The notes under the pieces: generated by a model | The model's database searches: none | Told to the model about the DNA's origin: nothing | The model's input: only the letters and a program-made list of their open reading frames with translations | Program-made: the position numbers and the translations under genes | Assembly (NCBI GenBank): GCA_030432255.1 | Contig: JAUIHS010000030.1 | Coordinates: 1-48,504 of the forward strand | Source of the DNA: Phycisphaerae bacterium | GTDB taxonomy: Bacteria; Planctomycetota; Phycisphaerae; Phycisphaerales; UBA1924 | Direction of reading: 5' to 3' | Length of the DNA stretch: 48,504 nt | Shown here: one piece after another, positions 1 through 8,048 of the stretch | How positions within the stretch are numbered: the stretch's first letter is position 1 | How the letters are laid out: each line of letters begins with the position of its first letter

Positions 1-1
1 C

Positions 2-2992
2 TACGACGACCTCATGAACGATCTGAACGACGGCTTCGAGGTCACCTTCGTCAGCGCCGGCGACGATCCCGAGTGCGTCCTCCTGACCGTCGACGACACC
101 AACTTCGACGGTATCGGCGCCAACGGCCTCGTGAACTCCTCCGAGGGTCAGACCTCGGGCGATGACGACGGCCGCGTCTCCCTCAACCTTGATGAGGCCA
201 ACGGCGATCCCCCCACCGACATCTTCGGTGTGGACTTCGCTGGTACCGATTCCGAGAACATCGGCGATGCCATCAACCCGACCAACGACGGCGATGTGAA
301 GTTCTACGACAAGGACGGCGACGGCAACGTCGACGCCGTTGGCGTGGCCTTCGACGAGCCCATGGACGGCGGCATCACCGACACCGGCTGGACGCTTCGC
401 AAGCTCGACGGCGCCACCGTCAACCCCATCGATCAGATCAACCCCGCCACCGGCGAGTTGGTCGAGGATGAGGTCGTCGGCGCCGACGATGCCGAAGACG
501 ATGAGATCATGATCACCGATGTCGCGCTCGTGTCCACGGACACCGACGGCAGCGGCGAGATCGAAGCCGACGAGATGAACAACACCATCCAGTTCTGCTT
601 CGACCCCGCAACGGTCGACTGGGACGAGGATGGCCTCACCGGCTCCGATGACGACGAAGAGGCGACTCCCGGTACGGGCGACGCCAGCGCCGTCAGCATC
701 GAGTTCGAAGAGGATGAAGGCGATGACTCCATCGCTGACGCCAACTCGAACGCCTTCGAAGGCGACATCGCCGAGGATGATGCGGACACCGACTGTGCCC
801 CGCCCGTCTTCGTGCATGCCTTCTTCTTCACTGGTGACAACCAGACCGGTGGCAGCAACGATCAGCTCATCTTCGAGCAGTTCGCCGGCTTCGCCCCCGC
901 AACCACCGATCTCGGCGACAACACCGAGAACGACCGTGCCGCCCTCTGCTTCTCAGAGGACATCAACACCGGCAACCTCGACGGCAACTTCATCCAGCTC
1001 GGCACCATGGGCGCCACCTTCGATGAGGATGACGACGACGAGCTCTTCACCGACGACAACTGCGTGACCCTCGCCAACCTCGGCGGACTCGCAGTCGGTC
1101 TCGCCCCCGGCGTCGAGGTCAACCTCGCCTCCGGTAACGGCATCGAAGACGGTAACGACAACGAAGCTTCAGGTATGGCCACCGGCAACAGCGGCCTCCT
1201 TGAGGACAAGGTTGCCCCCTACGTGCCCTACATCGTCTCCGTTGACGGTACCACCGTCTTCCACAACGCCCTTTCCATCGACGCCGATGACGACGGCTTC
1301 GCAGAGCAGGCCCGCCTGAACTGCACCCTGGAGATCAACCCCTCCACCCTCGAGCCGGGCGACTGGTTCATCGATGTCACCAATGGTCCCCCCTCCGCAC
1401 TCACCCTCAGTGAGACGGACGGCTCCATCCTCATCGTCGACTTCCCCGATGGCATCGCCTCCCTCAACAATGAGGTCGGCGTCCAGTACCTCGCCGCGAC
1501 CAACAACGTCGATGACGACGACCTCTTCGCCGGTATCAACGGCAATCCGGTCGCCAACACCGACCACGTCGGTCTCGAAGCCATCGACCTGCCCGAGGCG
1601 GCCGTCGACAACCACGGCATCGCGCAGATGCCCGTCGTCGGCAACATCGCCAACGCCGGTCGCGGCTCCAAGGTCTTCGCGATGATCGCGGTTCCCAAGT
1701 GCAAGGGCATCTGGGCCACGCACAACAACGTCCGCTTCTACAACACCGACTGCTGTGACGCGTGGGACAACTACCTCTACGGCATCGAGCCCTTCGTCTA
1801 CCTCAACCGTGAGGATGACAACGACCAGTGCTACGTCAACGAGAAGGACGACGCCAACGATACCGCCACCTACAACGACATCGTCTGGATCAACAAGATC
1901 ACGGCCCGCGACCTCGAACGCATCACCTTCTCCGGTGTTGGCGAGTCGCGTGACGACAAGGTGACCAGCGGTGAACTCGAAATGGGCTGGGATGTGCTCC
2001 GTTCCAACAACGGCACACTCTCCTCCCTCTTCCGCAACGGTGTCGGCGGCACGCCGATCAAGTCGAGCACCGTCCTCCTGGACGACTCCGGTGACTTCAC
2101 CATGCACGTCGCCGCCCCGATCTTCGAAGGTCGCGGCAACGACATCATGAGCGGCATCGACTTCCCGGTCATCTTTGTCTGCGAGACGCCTGACGGTACC
2201 CGTCACATCCTCTCCAGCCTCCTGACCTCCGCTGACTTCACCAACCACGCCGGTGGCCCGATCCTCTTCCGTGATCACAAGGCCGACGACGATGGCGGCA
2301 CCGCTTTCGATGCCGTCCGCGTGGACTTCGACATCGAGAACGTTGGTCACAACGACATCTTCTCCGGCTGGAACACCGAAGGCTACAACCAGAATGGTGG
2401 TTGGGCTGAGCGTTCCAACAACGTCCCCGTGCTCGCCTCCGGCGTGAGCGAGGACAACATTGTCATCGGTTCCGACCTCCCCAACGTCGACCCGCTCGAC
2501 CAGTTCGGCTTCTACTCCGACAGCAACGCTGACGGCATGTGGTCGGTCCTCGACGACGGCGGCACGCACCTCGGCGACATCGTCGTCGACTTCGACTGCG
2601 TCTCCCACTTCGCGTTCACCTGCACCAGCTTCGGCCCGCAGTTCAGCGACGCGATGACCAACATCGTCGGCGGCTACGGCGTTGCCATCTTCAACCAGAC
2701 CAACACCCGCTACGGCATGTTCATGTTCGGTTCGGCGCTCTCCAACGCGACGAGCTTCTCGAACTTCCCGAACACGTCCGCCACCAACGGTTGGGGTCTC
2801 GGCACCTCGCAGGTCGACGCCACCGGCGCCGAACTCATCGCCGGCAACTTCGACTACGTCATCTTCTTCAACAACATCGGTGGTGATGGTGCAGGCATCG
2901 ACGTCCGCTCCATCGCCGACTCGGCGAACAACCCCAACGACCTCGAAGAGGTCTCCGCGGGCGACGCCGTCTTCTTCCATCGTGCCAACTGA
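2..2992 (+). CDS. Large acidic, probably exported or surface protein (5' end missing)
   Basis: The reading frame is already open at the left edge, so the true start and any signal peptide lie outside the window; the ATG at 14 is probably internal. The visible ~996 residues are extremely rich in Asp and Glu, with calcium-loop-like stretches such as DKDGDGNVD and DTDGSGEIEADE near residues 100-190. Cysteines are few and scattered. The C-terminal half is less acidic, with Gly, Asn and aromatic residues, and ends in VFFHRAN with no dockerin, LPxTG or PEP-CTERM tail. A strong intrinsic terminator follows 34 bp after the stop, which fits a highly expressed gene. Composition and the adjacent secretion operon suggest a surface-layer or extracellular calcium-binding protein, but I recognise no named family. 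Coding status is very likely; function is inference. Confidence 0.85.
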   Translation, partial: YDDLMNDLNDGFEVTFVSAGDDPECVLLTVDDTNFDGIGANGLVNSSEGQTSGDDDGRVSLNLDEANGDPPTDIFGVDFAGTDSENIGDAINPTNDGDVKFYDKDGDGNVDAVGVAFDEPMDGGITDTGWTLRKLDGATVNPIDQINPATGELVEDEVVGADDAEDDEIMITDVALVSTDTDGSGEIEADEMNNTIQFCFDPATVDWDEDGLTGSDDDEEATPGTGDASAVSIEFEEDEGDDSIADANSNAFEGDIAEDDADTDCAPPVFVHAFFFTGDNQTGGSNDQLIFEQFAGFAPATTDLGDNTENDRAALCFSEDINTGNLDGNFIQLGTMGATFDEDDDDELFTDDNCVTLANLGGLAVGLAPGVEVNLASGNGIEDGNDNEASGMATGNSGLLEDKVAPYVPYIVSVDGTTVFHNALSIDADDDGFAEQARLNCTLEINPSTLEPGDWFIDVTNGPPSALTLSETDGSILIVDFPDGIASLNNEVGVQYLAATNNVDDDDLFAGINGNPVANTDHVGLEAIDLPEAAVDNHGIAQMPVVGNIANAGRGSKVFAMIAVPKCKGIWATHNNVRFYNTDCCDAWDNYLYGIEPFVYLNREDDNDQCYVNEKDDANDTATYNDIVWINKITARDLERITFSGVGESRDDKVTSGELEMGWDVLRSNNGTLSSLFRNGVGGTPIKSSTVLLDDSGDFTMHVAAPIFEGRGNDIMSGIDFPVIFVCETPDGTRHILSSLLTSADFTNHAGGPILFRDHKADDDGGTAFDAVRVDFDIENVGHNDIFSGWNTEGYNQNGGWAERSNNVPVLASGVSEDNIVIGSDLPNVDPLDQFGFYSDSNADGMWSVLDDGGTHLGDIVVDFDCVSHFAFTCTSFGPQFSDAMTNIVGGYGVAIFNQTNTRYGMFMFGSALSNATSFSNFPNTSATNGWGLGTSQVDATGAELIAGNFDYVIFFNNIGGDGAGIDVRSIADSANNPNDLEEVSAGDAVFFHRAN

Positions 2993-3026
2993 TCAGGCTC
3001 TGACCTGACACAGTCAAGCGACTCCA

Positions 3027-3063
3027 CAGGGACCTGCTCCGGCAGGTCCCTGTTTCGTTTTTG
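3027..3063 (+). terminator. Strong rho-independent terminator
   Basis: A perfect 11-bp stem (3027-3037 with 3042-3052) closes a 4-nt TCCG loop and is followed at once by TTTCGTTTTT. It lies 34 bp after the stop of the acidic protein gene and separates it from the secretion operon downstream. Confidence 0.93.
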
Positions 3064-3072
3064 AGTAGGGAC

Positions 3073-3127
3073 GAGTGACCAGTGACGACACTCATCCCTG
3101 TTCCCTCATCCCTGTTCCCTTCTCCCT
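3073..3127 (+). repeat. Heptad tandem repeat array
   Basis: Two related 7-mers (GAGTGAC, CAGTGAC) are followed by five in-register 7-mers at 3093-3127: CATCCCT, GTTCCCT, CATCCCT, GTTCCCT, TCTCCCT. The array sits between the terminator and the start of the dockerin gene. Similar heptads recur in many intergenic regions of the window. Confidence 0.85.
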
Positions 3128-3195
3128 CTCAACCCGTCTACAATCACCCGGTACAACCACACACCACGCCCACCGCAATCAGGACATCCAACACC

Positions 3196-4065
3196 ATGCT
3201 CCGCCGCACACTCTTCATCACCGCACTCTTCGTCCTGCTCCCGGCATGCGCGCAGGCGCAGTTCGGCGTGCCCGGCGCCACCCTCGTCGCCGAACGACTC
3301 ACCGGTGACCTCCTCGGAGAACCGGCGCCCGAACCCGGTGATCAGGTCGGAATCTTCTTCGGAGAACAGGTCGTCGGACGCTTCGTCTACACCAGCGATG
3401 ACACCACCCGCGCCTTCAACATGTTCGTCTACGGGGATGACCCCAGCACCGAGGTCAAGGAAGGACCAGAGTTCAACCAGATCCTCACCGTCCGCTTCTT
3501 CGACGGCTCCACAGACACCGTCAGAACCGACCTCGCTTTCATCAACGCCAACCAGGAACCCATCACGCTCCGCTTCAAGGGACAGGAAGTCCCACCAGGA
3601 CTCGATGACATCCTCCCCATCGATCTCACGCCCACCCGCGGCATGAACCTCCAACTCGGTATCAACCCGCCCGGTGGCAACAACGGCAGTGGGGGAGACA
3701 ACGCCGGCAACCCGGCCGGGAACTACGACATCAACGCCGATGGCACCGTCGACAACAAGGATGCCGCCGTCATCCTGCGACTCATCGCCGGATCCATCAC
3801 CTCCCGCCACCTCAGCGCCACCAACACGTCGACCGCCACGACCACCACGGAATCGGATGACACCGAGAACGGAGAGACCACGGAGGCGACCTCCGCTGCA
3901 TCCAGCTCCGTTGCCGCCCTGCGGACCACGCCGTCCGGTGTCCTCGCCCTCGAACTCCGCCTCCTTGAGATCTCCAGCCCCGCGACCCTCATGGATCGGG
4001 CGGACGTCAACAACGATGGCGTCGTCAACAGCGCAGATGCGATCGAGGTCCTCAAGAACAGGTGA
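3196..4065 (+). CDS. Small exported protein with a split dockerin type I domain
   Basis: The start is placed at 3196 because the protein then begins with a clear signal peptide (MLRRTLFITALFVLLPACAQAQ), while the longer frame upstream is translated heptad repeat. The 289-residue product has a central beta-rich region of about 130 residues that I cannot name. Two dockerin-like calcium loops follow: DINADGTVDNKDAAVILRL near residues 176-194 and DVNNDGVVNSADAIEVL at the C-terminus. They are separated by an unusual Ser/Thr-rich insert of about 70 residues. The stop overlaps the GTG start of the next pseudopilin gene by 4 bp, so it is translationally coupled to the type II secretion operon. It may be an accessory component or an early client. 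The central domain could be cohesin-like, but I cannot show this. Confidence 0.85.
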   Translation: MLRRTLFITALFVLLPACAQAQFGVPGATLVAERLTGDLLGEPAPEPGDQVGIFFGEQVVGRFVYTSDDTTRAFNMFVYGDDPSTEVKEGPEFNQILTVRFFDGSTDTVRTDLAFINANQEPITLRFKGQEVPPGLDDILPIDLTPTRGMNLQLGINPPGGNNGSGGDNAGNPAGNYDINADGTVDNKDAAVILRLIAGSITSRHLSATNTSTATTTTESDDTENGETTEATSAASSSVAALRTTPSGVLALELRLLEISSPATLMDRADVNNDGVVNSADAIEVLKNR

Positions 4066-4550
4066 GATCGTCCAGAACAGTCCGTGGGCCGGGCAGGAGC
4101 GGCTTCACGCTCTTCGAGGTGCTGATCGTCGTCCTCATGATCGGCATCATCGCGGGGCTCGTCGCGTCTCGCCTCGCAGCCACCACGGGCCACGCCCGGC
4201 GGCGCGACGCCCTCAGATCCGTCACCACACTCCTCGCCGAGGCCCGCGTGACCGCAATGCGCCGGTCAGCCGCGGAAACCGTGACCCTCTCCGCCGGTAC
4301 CAACCAGATCAGCGTCTCATGGGATGAGCGTGAACGGTCATGGTCCGGCCTGAAGATGACGCCGGTGGACAGCCTCGACACGCCGCTCGAGTCACTGGAA
4401 GCCCGCTTTGATCCCGAAGGTCGGACACGTCAGCGGATCTGGCGCTTCATGGGCCCCGAGCGGGGCGATACAATCTGGGTCATCACATTCGACCCCGTCT
4501 CAGGTGCACCGCGACTCGACAGGGAGTCCGGCGAACAGTCCGCCGGCTGA
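4062..4550 (+). CDS. gspH: Type II secretion minor pseudopilin, GspH-like
   Basis: The 162-residue protein has a type IV prepilin leader: a short basic N-terminus, the processing site G|FTLFE (Glu at +5), and a hydrophobic helix of about 20 residues. The remainder is short and beta-rich, as in GspH-type minor pseudopilins that cap the pseudopilus. The start is a GTG overlapping the previous stop (GTGA), so coupling with the dockerin gene is likely. Assignment to H rather than another minor pseudopilin rests on length and on position before gspG. The prepilin peptidase that would process it is not in this window. Confidence 0.75.
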   Translation: MRSSRTVRGPGRSGFTLFEVLIVVLMIGIIAGLVASRLAATTGHARRRDALRSVTTLLAEARVTAMRRSAAETVTLSAGTNQISVSWDERERSWSGLKMTPVDSLDTPLESLEARFDPEGRTRQRIWRFMGPERGDTIWVITFDPVSGAPRLDRESGEQSAG

Positions 4551-4625
4551 ATCAGGGATGATCAGGGCGGAGAGACGCGATCTCTTCAACAGCGAGCGGT
4601 CGGAGACCGCCAAGGAGGTCACGCG

Positions 4626-5066
4626 GTGAACACGCGTCAGCCACACCACAACCACCCACGCGCCCGGTCGGGCTTCTCGCTCCTCGAACTGCTGATCGTG
4701 GTCATGATCCTCGGCCTGCTGGCCGCGCTCGTCGGACCGAAGGTCGTGAAGCAGTTCTCGACTTCCAAGGTCACAACAACCATGGCGCAGATCAGTCTGC
4801 TCGACGGCGCCGTCAATCGCTTCTTCGCAGACGTCAGTCGCTACCCGACCGAAGCCGAAGGTCTCCAGGCGCTGATCGATGAACCCAAGGACGCCGAAGG
4901 CTGGAACGGTCCGTACCTCGAGAAGCAGACACTGCCCACCGACGGCTGGAAGCACGACTTCGTCTATCAACTCGATGAGAAGTGGGACTTCATCATCATC
5001 TCCTACGGATCGGACGGCAAGGAAGGCGGCGATGGCGAAGCCGCGGATCTCAACAACCGCTCCTGA
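4626..5066 (+). CDS. gspG: Type II secretion major pseudopilin GspG
   Basis: The 146-residue protein is the main pseudopilus subunit. It has the prepilin site G|FSLLELLIVVMILG, followed by the conserved GspG body: YPTEAEGLQALI, WNGPYLEK, LPTDGW and the C-terminal SYGSDGKEGGDGEAADL, whose Asp residues bind calcium in characterised GspG proteins. The GTG start is supported by a strong AAGGAGGT ribosome-binding site ending about 7 nt upstream. Length matches the family (about 140-150). This is the most diagnostic gene for calling the cluster type II secretion rather than type IV pili. Confidence 0.95.
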   Translation: MNTRQPHHNHPRARSGFSLLELLIVVMILGLLAALVGPKVVKQFSTSKVTTTMAQISLLDGAVNRFFADVSRYPTEAEGLQALIDEPKDAEGWNGPYLEKQTLPTDGWKHDFVYQLDEKWDFIIISYGSDGKEGGDGEAADLNNRS

Positions 5067-5090
5067 TTCCCCGCTCCCCCCGCACACCAC

Positions 5091-6797
5091 ATGACCACCT
5101 TCTCCTACGACAGCCAGCACTTCGGCCAGACACTCGTCCATGCAGGCGAAGTGTCCGACATGGACTGGAAACTCGCGTGTGAAGTCGCGCGGCGAAACGA
5201 GACGAGCGAACTGCGCAATCTGCTCGACCTCGGCCTGCTGTCGGAGACCGTGCTCGCCGATCAACTCGCCGCCACCACCGGCGCACGCCGCTGGGATGCC
5301 GAAGGCGAAACCGGACTGCCCGCCGAGAGCGTGCCCGTCGAGTTCATGAAGAACCACGGCGTCCTCGTGCTGGAGGAACCCCCCGGTACCGACAATGGCA
5401 ACGGCAACGGAAGCACGCCGCAAACTCGCCTCGTGATCTCCGACCCCTCCGAGCAGCACACCTTCAACGCGCTCCTCAACCGCTTCGAGACCGATGCCAT
5501 CGAGATCAACGTCGCCACCGACAAGGAGATCCGCGCGTTCCTCGAACGGACCGCCCTCGATGATGTCGATGCCATCGACGCCGAGGACGCCGCCCTCGAC
5601 ATCTCCGGCGAACTCTCCGCACTGCGCGACATGGCCAGCGAGGCGCCCGTCATCCGCTTCTTCAACCAGATGGTCGAACGCGCCATGGACCTCGAAGCCT
5701 CAGACATCCATATCGAACGCTTCGATCGACGCGTCAGCCTTCGCTACCGCGTCGACGGCATCCTCATCGATCAGACACCTCCGCCCGTGGCCATGTACGA
5801 CGCACTGCTCTGTCGCACCAAGATCATGGCGGGCCTCGACATCGCCGAACGACGCCGCGCACAGGACGGACGCATCCGGCAGCGCCTTCGCGGCCGCATC
5901 GTCGACATGCGCGTCTCGATCGTTCCGACCACCTACGGCCAGGATGTCGCGATGCGTCTCCAGGACCGGCAGAAACTCTCGGGCATCGATCTCACCGACC
6001 TCGGCTTCACACAGCGACAGATCGATGCGCTCTTCGACGTCGCCGCGAGATCGCACGGCATCCTGCTCATCACGGGTCCCACGGGTTCCGGCAAGACGAC
6101 AACCCTGTACGCGATCCTCCAGCGCCTCGTTTCAGCCGAGCGCAAGATCATGACGGTCGAGGATCCCGTCGAGTACACGATGGACGGCGTGAACCAGATC
6201 CAGGTCAACCCCGCGATCGATCTGAACTTCTCGAACACGCTGCGCCACCTGCTGCGCCACGACCCCGACACCATCCTCATCGGTGAGATCCGCGATCGCG
6301 AAACCGCCGAGATCGCATTCCAGGCCTCACTCACCGGCCACATGGTGCTCTCCACACTGCACACCAATGATGTGCCGAGCACCTTCGTGCGACTCGTCGA
6401 CATGGGTGTGGAACCCTATCTCGTCAACGCCGCGATCGAAGGCATCAGCGCCCAGCGACTCCTCCGCCGACTCTGCCCGGAGTGCCACAACCAGGACGGC
6501 CGACGCGACGCCTGCGGCACCTGCGCCGGCATCGGGTATCGCGGCCGCGTCGCGGTCATGGAATTCGCGGGCGTCAGTCCGGAGGTCAAGCGCATCATGC
6601 TGGAGGGCGCCGAGGAGCATCGTCTCCGTGATGCGCTGGTCAGCAGCGGCTACCGTCCGATGCGCACCGAGGCGCAGCGTCTCATCGAGGGGAAGACCAC
6701 GGACGAGGCCGAAGTCGCCCGCGTGCTCGGCGCGCAGGCGGCTGTGGACATCGTGGAACGCTCCGATCATGTTTCCGGCGCACGGGGTGACGCATGA
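5091..6797 (+). CDS. gspE: Type II secretion ATPase GspE
   Basis: A hexameric cytoplasmic ATPase that powers pseudopilus assembly. The 568-residue protein has an N-terminal GspE/MshEN-like region (about 1-150), then an ATPase domain with Walker A GPTGSGKT at 329-336, Walker B DTILIGEIRD near 393-402 and the His box LTGHMVLSTLHTND near 414-427. The GspE zinc motif is present as CPEC (462, 465) and CGTC (475, 478). The spacing between the two CxxC pairs is shorter than in many homologues. A short Gly/Asn-rich linker lies near residue 105. The ATG at 5091 has no obvious Shine-Dalgarno. Its stop overlaps the next start (ATGA), as expected for an operon. Confidence 0.97.
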   Translation: MTTFSYDSQHFGQTLVHAGEVSDMDWKLACEVARRNETSELRNLLDLGLLSETVLADQLAATTGARRWDAEGETGLPAESVPVEFMKNHGVLVLEEPPGTDNGNGNGSTPQTRLVISDPSEQHTFNALLNRFETDAIEINVATDKEIRAFLERTALDDVDAIDAEDAALDISGELSALRDMASEAPVIRFFNQMVERAMDLEASDIHIERFDRRVSLRYRVDGILIDQTPPPVAMYDALLCRTKIMAGLDIAERRRAQDGRIRQRLRGRIVDMRVSIVPTTYGQDVAMRLQDRQKLSGIDLTDLGFTQRQIDALFDVAARSHGILLITGPTGSGKTTTLYAILQRLVSAERKIMTVEDPVEYTMDGVNQIQVNPAIDLNFSNTLRHLLRHDPDTILIGEIRDRETAEIAFQASLTGHMVLSTLHTNDVPSTFVRLVDMGVEPYLVNAAIEGISAQRLLRRLCPECHNQDGRRDACGTCAGIGYRGRVAVMEFAGVSPEVKRIMLEGAEEHRLRDALVSSGYRPMRTEAQRLIEGKTTDEAEVARVLGAQAAVDIVERSDHVSGARGDA

Positions 6798-8011
6798 CCC
6801 AGTTCGCCTACACCGCGATCCCCATGAGTCGCCCCGGCGGCGCGCCCATCACCGGCCAGCGCGAGGCGGACAGCGAACAGGTCCTGCGCGATCGACTCCG
6901 GGCCGAGGGGATGGTGGTCGTCGATGTCCGCCCCGTGAGCCTCATCGACGCCTTCCGTGCCACAGTCGCCGGTGACCGACTCCGTCGCTCGGATGCACTC
7001 TGGTTCTTCCAGACCCTGGCCATGCTGCTCAAGAGCAAACTGCCCGTAGAGACGGCGCTGTCCACGATGCGCGAGCAGGCGCCCCGGCCCCGGGTCGCGA
7101 AAGCAGTGGGGGAGATCCGCGACAAACTGCGTTCCGGCAGTTCACTCTCGGAAGCCGTGGCAACCGTGGATGGTCTCGCGGCACCGGAACACATCGCACT
7201 GCTGCGCGCCGGCCATGAGTCGGGTCGCCTCGAGCACGTCGTCACCCTCATCGACGAATCAATCACACAACGCGACCGTATCCGGCGAGTCGTCATCGGC
7301 CAGTTGATCTACCCCGCGATTCTCGTGGTGACAGCCGTCGTTGCGCTGTGGTTCCTCACGACATTCGTCATGCCGCGCATCGCCGAGACGCTCACGAGCC
7401 TCGATCGTCCGCTCCCCTGGCAGACACAATTGACGCTCACTGTAGGCGGCTGGCTGGTGTGGGTGCTCCCACCCCTGGTCATCGGAGCCATCGTCGCGGG
7501 CGCCATGCACCGGTCGCTGATCACGCCCGCCATGCGCGCCTGGATGGACGAGCGACTGCTGCGACTGCCGATCATCGGAACGCTGCGCTGGCACGGCCAG
7601 GCCGCCATCATCTGCGACGCCGTGGCGACCATGGTCGAGGGTGGCGGTGATGTGCTGGCGGGCCTTGCCCAGGCAGGCGATGTCGTGACGTCCCCGACCA
7701 TCGCTTCGCGGCTGGATGATGCGCGAAGGCGCACACGCGAGGGCGCCGACCTCGGCAATGCGATTCGTGAGTGCGACGTCATGCCGCCCATGATCGCCAC
7801 GATCGTGCAGGTCGGCATGCAGACCGGAGATCTCACCGGCGCGCTCAAGCGGGCCGCGAATACGTGTATCGAACGACAGGAAAGACTGACCGAGCGCCTG
7901 CTGACGATTCTGTCGCCGGCTCTCATTCTCATGATGGCGCTGACCGTGGGTTGGGTGGTCTACAGCCTGGTGGCAGGCATGATGGCGGTCAACGATGTCG
8001 GTGGCTTGTGA
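6794..8011 (+). CDS. gspF: Type II secretion inner-membrane platform protein GspF
   Basis: The 405-residue protein has the duplicated GspF fold: two cytoplasmic helical domains (about 70-180 and 270-370), each followed by hydrophobic membrane segments. The first is LIYPAILVVTAVVALWFL near 175; a second membrane segment follows near 218-240; the last is at the C-terminus (LILMMALTVGWVVYSLVAG). The family motif GMQTGDL, followed by LKRAA, is present near 338. The N-terminal segment FAYTAIPMSRPG is typical of GspF/PilC. The 4-bp ATGA overlap with gspE indicates translational coupling. GspF anchors the ATPase and the pseudopilus base in the inner membrane. Confidence 0.95.
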   Translation: MTQFAYTAIPMSRPGGAPITGQREADSEQVLRDRLRAEGMVVVDVRPVSLIDAFRATVAGDRLRRSDALWFFQTLAMLLKSKLPVETALSTMREQAPRPRVAKAVGEIRDKLRSGSSLSEAVATVDGLAAPEHIALLRAGHESGRLEHVVTLIDESITQRDRIRRVVIGQLIYPAILVVTAVVALWFLTTFVMPRIAETLTSLDRPLPWQTQLTLTVGGWLVWVLPPLVIGAIVAGAMHRSLITPAMRAWMDERLLRLPIIGTLRWHGQAAIICDAVATMVEGGGDVLAGLAQAGDVVTSPTIASRLDDARRRTREGADLGNAIRECDVMPPMIATIVQVGMQTGDLTGALKRAANTCIERQERLTERLLTILSPALILMMALTVGWVVYSLVAGMMAVNDVGGL

Positions 8012-8048
8012 TGTGGCCGTTTCGCGCGGCTTGCAGGAGGTGCGACCA

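Noticed and set aside
1169..2980. A 603-codon open frame on the minus strand
   Set aside because: It is antisense to the acidic protein gene and has a low-complexity Val/Gly/Asp composition typical of a mirror frame.
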